Assembly: GCA_002331575.1 (NCBI GenBank)
Contig: DCZG01000124.1
Span: 1 to 9,761 of the forward strand
Origin: Atopobium sp. UBA2090
GTDB taxonomy: Bacteria; Actinomycetota; Coriobacteriia; Coriobacteriales; Atopobiaceae
DNA length: 9,761 bases
Direction: 5' to 3'
In this document: positions 6,162 to 9,761 of the stretch, in pieces
Position numbering within the stretch: the stretch's first letter is position 1
How the letters are laid out: each line of letters starts with the position of its first letter
Notes under the pieces: generated by a model
Database searches by the model: none
What the model was told of the DNA's origin: nothing
The model's input: the letters and a program-made list of their open reading frames with translations, nothing else
Translations under genes and position numbers: made by a program

Positions 6162-6293
6162 GCGATCCTCCAAAGTTGCCATTGGCGTTCCGTTCGCCTC
6201 AGGGTGTGCATCCGCACGCGCCGCGGCAACCGGACTCGCTTCCGCCCCGAATCCGCTTCCGATTCTTCGATGGGTGCCGTCTGCACCCCGTTC

Positions 6294-7532
6294 CTACGAG
6301 AGCCCCGCGGACATGATCCTGCCCATGAGGTCCATGCTGACCTTCTTGCTGTCTGCGAGCGCGTCGGCGTAGACGTTGAGGGTCATCGCCGCGTTAGAGT
6401 GGCCGAGGATGGCGCTCACGGTCTTCACGTCCACGCCGGAGCCGATCGCCATCGTCGCGAAGGTGTGCCTTAGGTCGTGGAACCTCGGCGGGTCGCCCTG
6501 GGAGCCCACGAGCCTCGCCACCCTCACGAAAGCCCGCCACTCCTGCCCGAGCGCCATGGGGCTCTTCCAGGCGCCGGTGACGGCGCTGCCCACGACGAAG
6601 AGCCCCTCGTCCCAGTCGAGGCCCATCGCCTCGCGCTCGCCGTGCATGGCGCGCGCCCTCGCCTCGAGCACGCGGGCGAGCTCGTCGCCGTAGGGGATGG
6701 TCCTGGCCGAGCTCATGGTCTTGGGCGTGGAGAGCGCGAAGGCGCCGTTCGCCCTCGTGAGCGCGTGCGAGACCCGGATCTTGCGCGACACGCGGTCGAC
6801 GTCCTGCCACCTGAGGGCGCATATCTCGCCCTGCCTCATCCCCGTCATGAGCGCGAGGAGCACGGCCGTGGAGAACGGGTCGGCGACGCACCCGAGCGTC
6901 TGGTTGAGCTGCCGGACGCTCGCGGCGTCGAGGGAGTTTATCGGCTTCGTGGGCCTCTTTGGCGCGTCGACGAGGTCGAAGGGGTTCGACGGGATGTCGC
7001 CCAGCCTGCGCGCCCTGATGAATGCGGTCTTGAGCAGCACGTGGGTGTGGGAGACGGTGTTGCCGCCGTAGCCGTCCTGCATCATGTCGCGCTCGAACTC
7101 CTGGATCTGCCTCGCGGTGACCTGCCCCACGGGGGTCTTGCCGAGCTCGGTGCCCAGGAGGTGCTTCGCGTACCAGCGGTAGCCGTCCGCCGTGGAGGCG
7201 AGGATGTTGCCGGTGGACTCCTTCATGTCTATGTAGTCGAGGACGTAGCGGTATACCGGCGTCTCGCAGGAGACGGTGCCGGAGAGCTCCTCGTCCTTTC
7301 GGACCTCCTCGTCGCGCCACTCCCTGAGGAAGTCCTCGGCGGCGCCCTTCCCGCGGTTGTCCCTGGTGACCTTCCCGGTCTTCCTGCTAACCCTGTCGGG
7401 GTAGCAGGCGACGGGGGTGTTTCTCGTCATCCTCCTCTGCCTGCCGTCCTCGTCCTGCCAGCTGATCGCGGCTCTCCAGTGGCCGGACCTCTCGTCCTTG
7501 AAGACGAACCCGTTGCTCAGATTCCTCGGCAT
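6294..7532 (-). CDS. int: tyrosine recombinase / integrase of an integrative element
   Basis: A 412-residue integrase with three parts: an N-terminal arm-binding region (about 1-70, with HWRAAISWQDEDGRQRR), a core-binding SAM-like domain (about 90-190, Phage_int_SAM type), and a C-terminal catalytic domain. The full catalytic set is present: Arg233 in TGMRQGE, Lys271 in TPKT, His352 and Arg355 in HDLRHTFAT, His378 in LGHSNA and nucleophile Tyr388 in TLNVYAD. Length and motifs match active tRNA-targeting integrases of Tn916/phage type. The start ATG 7532 has only a weak GGGGG site. The repeat array at 7583-7630 and the tRNA fragment at 7761-7805 lie directly upstream, which is the expected int-attachment arrangement. 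No excisionase gene is recognisable. The 135 bases to abiEi contain only weak dyads. Confidence 0.93.
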   Translation of the reverse strand: MPRNLSNGFVFKDERSGHWRAAISWQDEDGRQRRMTRNTPVACYPDRVSRKTGKVTRDNRGKGAAEDFLREWRDEEVRKDEELSGTVSCETPVYRYVLDYIDMKESTGNILASTADGYRWYAKHLLGTELGKTPVGQVTARQIQEFERDMMQDGYGGNTVSHTHVLLKTAFIRARRLGDIPSNPFDLVDAPKRPTKPINSLDAASVRQLNQTLGCVADPFSTAVLLALMTGMRQGEICALRWQDVDRVSRKIRVSHALTRANGAFALSTPKTMSSARTIPYGDELARVLEARARAMHGEREAMGLDWDEGLFVVGSAVTGAWKSPMALGQEWRAFVRVARLVGSQGDPPRFHDLRHTFATMAIGSGVDVKTVSAILGHSNAAMTLNVYADALADSKKVSMDLMGRIMSAGLS

Positions 7533-7582
7533 CGTGCCCCCATCAACGTTTGAACCTTTGACACGCCCGCCCGCGGACGTCG

Positions 7583-7630
7583 CAGTACGTGCAGTACGTG
7601 GATAGTACGTGGCGTACTATTTGCGTACTG
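7583..7630 (-). repeat. array of five GTAC-centred repeats upstream of int
   Basis: Three direct copies of (C/T)AGTACGTG (7583-7591, 7592-7600, 7603-7611) are followed by two inverted copies, CGTACTA (7613-7619) and CGTACTG (7624-7630). The GTAC centres lie 9, 11, 9 and 11 bases apart, so the pattern has a period of 20 bases, about two helix turns. TAGTACG/CGTACTA form a dyad around TGG. Such an array in front of an integrase could be arm-type sites for Int, excisionase sites or a repressor operator. Confidence 0.6.
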
Positions 7631-7760
7631 CGGACGACTTTACATGACGGGGGCTGTATTCGCCTCATGTTCGCCAAGGTCAGCAAATGCCCAGTTAAAC
7701 AGCACAATTTGTGGAAGTGGTGTCCTCTGGTGTCTATTGACATTCATCAAGGATTGCGCC

Positions 7761-7805
7761 CTGGGGGTCAAGGGGTCGCTGGTTCGAATCCAGTCCACCC
7801 GACCA
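7761..7805 (+). other. attachment site: 3' fragment of tRNA-Pro(GGG)
   Basis: The sequence reads as a tRNA from the anticodon loop to the end. Loop CTGGGGG (7761-7767, anticodon GGG = proline) leads to the 3' anticodon stem TCAAG, variable loop GGGTC, T-arm GCTGG-TTCGAAT-CCAGT (7778-7794), acceptor strand CCACCCG, discriminator A and CCA (7803-7805). Upstream bases do not pair as the 5' anticodon stem, and no D-arm or CGGGTGG acceptor strand is present, so the gene is incomplete. Loss of homology at the anticodon loop fits a known crossover position of tRNA-targeting integrases. Confidence 0.8.
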
Positions 7806-7813
7806 GAAGCTCC

Positions 7814-7847
7814 GAGGTCAGACGGGTTTTCCCGCCTGGCCTCTTTT
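7814..7847 (+). terminator. intrinsic terminator of the original tRNA-Pro gene
   Basis: A 13-bp stem (7814-7826 with 7831-7843, one A-C mismatch and one T-G wobble) with a TTTT loop is followed by TTTT. It starts nine bases after the encoded CCA, so it marks the native 3' flank of the tRNA gene and hence chromosomal DNA. Confidence 0.85.
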
Positions 7848-8174
7848 CGTATGAAACGATAGCACCCAAGAAGATCTGTAGCCTGTCAATGGTGCCAATG
7901 CCCTTCGGCTGCCAAAAGGGACAGGTGCCCATGGGTCTGCTGGGGGGGGGTAGAGGGACGTCTCGCTGACGGTTGGCTCGCATGTCCACTTTTGATAACG
8001 CACATTCTGCGCTGAAATGAATGCGCCAACTGGGCTTTTGTCACCAGTGCCAGGCAAAATGTACGATAATCTCGGTTCGCTTTCCACCTCTGCTCGGCTC
8101 GACCGCAGGCCCGTGCGTATCAGCCCCATGCGGACCTAGCCGCTCGCTGTCTGCCGATCGCAACTCCTCGCTTT
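7848..8174. other. non-coding region between tRNA site and DUF1667 operon
   Basis: No real gene is seen in this 327-base stretch. It holds the REP-like hairpin at 7882-7926 and a run of nine G at 7942-7950. A TTGTCA (8038-8043) with TACGAT 18 bases later is a weak plus-strand promoter candidate without a gene after it. Open frames here are overlapping, low-confidence shadows. Confidence 0.5.
7882..7926 (+). repeat. REP-like hairpin element
   Basis: CCTGT (7882-7886) and CCCTT (7901-7905) pair with AAGGG-ACAGG (7916-7925), giving a 10-bp stem with a 14-base bulge in the 5' arm. The core AAAAGGGACAGGT (7914-7926) is nearly the same as AAAAGGGGACAGGT inside the two terminator copies at 8175-8285. 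This suggests a dispersed repeat family of the REP type. Confidence 0.4.
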
Positions 8175-8187
8175 CCGAAACGCCGGA

Positions 8188-8228
8188 ATAGAAAACCTGG
8201 AAAAGAAACCTGTCCCCTTTTCCAGGTT
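8188..8228 (-). terminator. duplicate terminator (copy 2)
   Basis: This is an identical 12-bp hairpin and T-rich tail, 56 bases further downstream on the minus strand, produced by the tandem duplication. It would back up copy 1. Confidence 0.75.
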
Positions 8229-8243
8229 AACCGAAACGCCGGA

Positions 8244-8284
8244 ATAGAAAACCTGGAAAAGAAACCTGTCCCCTTTTCCAGGTT
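8244..8284 (-). terminator. intrinsic terminator of the DUF1667 operon (copy 1)
   Basis: On the minus strand AACCTGGAAAAG pairs perfectly with CTTTTCCAGGTT (8284-8273 with 8261-8250, 11-base loop) and is followed by TTCTATT. The stem begins inside the TAA stop codon of the DUF1667 gene. The loop and adjoining stem carry the GGGGACAGGTTTC core of a REP-like repeat. Confidence 0.8.
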
Positions 8285-8642
8285 AGGCACGCTTTGTAGC
8301 GACGATGTCTACGCCCGTTCCCGCAACGTTCGGGAGAATTACATCCCCGATCTGGACGGGTGCCGTCGCCTCCACGCCGCGGAGCGCCCGCACCACGTCG
8401 AAGACCCGACCCTTGGGGACGTCCCCGGCCGTCTTGACCGAGATCATATGCTCGATGGCACTCCCCCGTACGGGAACCGTGGTCGTGACCACGCGCGTCG
8501 GGTTGGTCACCTCCGCGCGCGCGTAGGCGTCGCCGCGCGGGCAGGAGTTGCCTTTGACGGACACGACCTTCTCGCCATCGAGCGTGACTGTGACGGTGCA
8601 TCCGCGGGGACATCTGATGCAGGTGAGCGTTCTCTCCTCCAT
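8283..8642 (-). CDS. DUF1667 protein with four-cysteine motif
   Basis: A 119-residue protein of the DUF1667 family (about 120 residues is normal). Cys8, Cys11, Cys15 (TCIRCPRGC) and Cys34 (NSCPRG) form a C-x2-C-x3-C-x18-C pattern like the 4Fe-4S site at the start of molybdopterin oxidoreductases, so it probably carries an iron-sulphur cluster; that is inference. The C-terminal half (VRALRGVEATAPVQIGDVILPNVAGTGVDIVATK) is the conserved part of the family. In anaerobes such proteins are encoded with a GlpA-like dehydrogenase and a FAD oxidoreductase, and are thought to pass electrons from glycerol-3-phosphate. It starts two bases after the oxidoreductase stop, with GAGGAGGGG inside the end of that gene, so the two are tightly coupled. 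Confidence 0.9.
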   Translation of the reverse strand: MEERTLTCIRCPRGCTVTVTLDGEKVVSVKGNSCPRGDAYARAEVTNPTRVVTTTVPVRGSAIEHMISVKTAGDVPKGRVFDVVRALRGVEATAPVQIGDVILPNVAGTGVDIVATKRA

Positions 8643-8644
8643 GC

Positions 8645-9761
8645 TTACCCCTCCTCGAGGCAGACGGTGATCTCGGACAGACCCTCGTGGGCAAGAAGCT
8701 CGTCTCTCTTGAGGATGACCTGCTCCATCTCTCCGGGGACGAGAATCGACTTCCGTCGGTGCTGGATGCGCTCCCCGTCGAGATAGACGCTCACGTAGTG
8801 GTTCTCGTAGATGGCGCCGACGCGGAAGCGGACCACGAGACGGTCGGGCATGCGCGTGGGGTCGATGGACTGGGGGACGGTGTAGCGGACGCCGCCCGTG
8901 GCATGGAGCGGCAGCGAGCTGCCGCGTGTCGGTGTCTTCTCGGCCGCGACGAGGTCGGCGAAGGCGCCGGCGTGTTCGCCCGCCATCGTCGCCTCCTGGC
9001 TCACGTAGTCGACGAGGTCGTGCACGTGCAGCACGTTCCCGCAGGCGAAGATGCCGTCGACGCTCGTCTCGAGCGACTCGTTGACCACGGGTCCGCGCGT
9101 CACGGGCGAGAGCTGCACGCCCGCCTCGCGGGAGAGCTCGTTCTCAGGGAGCAGACCCACGGAGAGGAGGAGCGTGTCGCAGGGATAGCGGACCTCGGTC
9201 CCTGGGACGGGCTTGAGATGCTCGTCCACCTCGGCCACCCAGACGGCCTCGACGCGTTTCGCGCCCTCCACGCGCGTGACCGTGTGCGAGAGGAGAAGCG
9301 GGATGCCAAAGTCGTCGAGACACTGCACGATGTTCCTCTTGAGCCCGCCCGAGAAGGGCATGAGCTCGGCGACGCACGCCACGTGCGCCCCTTCGAGCGT
9401 CATGCGACGCGCCATGATGAGGCCGATGTCTCCGGATCCGAGGATCACGACCTCCCTGCCGGGGAGAAGGCCCTCGATGTTGACGAGCCTCTGGGCGGTG
9501 CCCGCGGTGAAGACGCCGGCCGGCCTGAACCCGGGGATGTTGAGTGCTCCGCGCGGACGCTCGCGACAGCCCATGGCGAGGATGATGGCACCCGCATGGA
9601 TGCGGACGAGGCCGTCGCGCTCGCTCACGCAGGTGACCGTGCGTTCCTCGGAGACGTCGAGGACCATCGTGTCGAGCATGACATCGATGCCCGCAGAGAG
9701 CACGCGGTCCTCGAAACGGGCGGCATACTCGGGACCCGTGAGCTCCTCGTTGAACGTGATG
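8645..9761 (-). CDS. NAD(P)/FAD-dependent oxidoreductase, 5' end outside window
   Basis: The frame is open to the window edge, so at least 371 residues are seen and the N-terminal FAD-binding GxGxxG is missing. Visible parts are: ILAMGCRERPRGALNIPG, the end of the first nucleotide domain; GREVVILGSGDIGLIMARRM, the second Rossmann GxGxxG for NAD(P), at about 9422-9439; and DGIFACGNVLHVHDLVDYVSQEA, the FAD-contacting motif near the end of the pyridine nucleotide-disulphide oxidoreductase fold. A C-terminal beta-rich extension of about 110 residues follows. This extension and the adjacent DUF1667 gene are typical of the oxidoreductase in anaerobic glycerol-3-phosphate dehydrogenase operons, whose GlpA-like partner would lie upstream. 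The GTG at 9703 is inside the protein and not the start. Confidence 0.9.
   Translation of the reverse strand, partial: ITFNEELTGPEYAARFEDRVLSAGIDVMLDTMVLDVSEERTVTCVSERDGLVRIHAGAIILAMGCRERPRGALNIPGFRPAGVFTAGTAQRLVNIEGLLPGREVVILGSGDIGLIMARRMTLEGAHVACVAELMPFSGGLKRNIVQCLDDFGIPLLLSHTVTRVEGAKRVEAVWVAEVDEHLKPVPGTEVRYPCDTLLLSVGLLPENELSREAGVQLSPVTRGPVVNESLETSVDGIFACGNVLHVHDLVDYVSQEATMAGEHAGAFADLVAAEKTPTRGSSLPLHATGGVRYTVPQSIDPTRMPDRLVVRFRVGAIYENHYVSVYLDGERIQHRRKSILVPGEMEQVILKRDELLAHEGLSEITVCLEEG

Larger units (their letters stand above)
4610..7805. mobile_element. tRNA-Pro-integrated element carrying AbiE (left limit uncertain)
   Basis: The integrase, the AbiE pair and the tRNA 3' fragment form a coherent island end. 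The right limit is well placed at the tRNA fragment, because the native terminator follows it. The left limit is set where the exporter permease is broken, and may be wrong: no intact tRNA-Pro is found there, so the element could extend beyond the left window edge. The genes from 4751 to 7532 are visibly more GC-rich than the exporter and TspO genes. Confidence 0.6.
8175..8285. repeat. 56-base tandem duplication
   Basis: Bases 8175-8229 and 8231-8285 are identical over 55 positions and are separated by one A. Each unit begins CCGAAACGCC and ends CCAGGTTA. Each contains a complete 12-bp hairpin. The right-hand unit includes the stop codon of the DUF1667 gene, so the duplication started at the gene end and copied its terminator. 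Confidence 0.95.

Noticed and set aside
4606..7743. TTGACAT at 4606-4612 and 7737-7743 as direct repeats bounding the island
   Set aside because: Seven bases are too few, and neither copy has a partner -10 or a neighbouring match; the tRNA fragment is a better attachment site.
7729..7805. Complete tRNA-Pro gene
   Set aside because: Bases upstream of the anticodon loop cannot form the anticodon 5' stem, D-arm or 5' acceptor strand, so only the 3' part is present.
7768..7989. Minus-strand frame ending in GWTGFEPATP
   Set aside because: It is the well-known false protein produced by reading antisense through a tRNA T-arm and 3' end.
8227..8694. Minus-strand frame ending KRGQVSFPGFLFRRFG
   Set aside because: It is an alternative frame over DUF1667 that reads into the duplicated terminator repeat.

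Overview
The window looks like chromosomal DNA of a high-GC Gram-positive bacterium. The best guess is a host-associated actinobacterium of the class Coriobacteriia (Olsenella, Atopobium or Collinsella type). This rests on GC-rich codon choice, strong purine-rich ribosome binding sites, a FAD oxidoreductase-DUF1667 pair of the anaerobic glycerol-3-phosphate type, and a very divergent YraN-like protein. The taxonomic call is inference, because there is no rRNA or marker gene here.

Layout, left to right. (1) 1-1140: a GC-rich block with one small minus-strand gene (206-613), probably a degenerate YraN/UPF0102 protein, flanked by many strong inverted repeats and a 500-base non-coding stretch. 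(2) 1141-1317: an orphan reading frame resembling the C-terminus of a sugar-phosphate-isomerase-type cupin (ManA-like), with no start or body. (3) 1555-2361: a TspO/MBR-like membrane protein with its own -10 element and a leader of about 100 bases. (4) 2735-4609: an ABC-2 type exporter operon (ATPase, permease, second permease). The second permease is cut off after 53 codons. (5) 4751-7532: a GC-rich minus-strand block with an AbiE type IV toxin-antitoxin pair (abiEi-abiEii, overlapping by 8 bases) and a tyrosine recombinase. (6) 7583-7630: an array of five GTAC-centred repeats upstream of the integrase. (7) 7761-7805: the 3' part of a tRNA-Pro(GGG) gene, from anticodon loop to CCA, followed directly by a terminator. 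This is very probably the attachment site of the integrase element. (8) 7848-8285: non-coding DNA with a REP-like hairpin and a 56-base tandem duplication carrying two copies of a terminator. (9) 8283-9761: a minus-strand operon of a FAD/NAD(P) oxidoreductase (5' end outside the window) and DUF1667, probably glycerol-3-phosphate or related redox metabolism.

Interpretation. Right of about 7806 is resident chromosome. Left of it is an integrative element that entered a tRNA-Pro gene and carries a phage-defence type toxin-antitoxin pair. The intact tRNA-Pro expected at the other end is not in the window, and the exporter operon is broken at about 4609. So either the element is much larger and includes the exporter and TspO region, or its left end was deleted and fused into the exporter operon. 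Nothing here is a clearly new multi-gene system. The least ordinary signals are the regularly spaced GTAC array, the broken exporter junction, the possible ribosome-site switch in front of the YraN-like gene, and the duplicated terminator.
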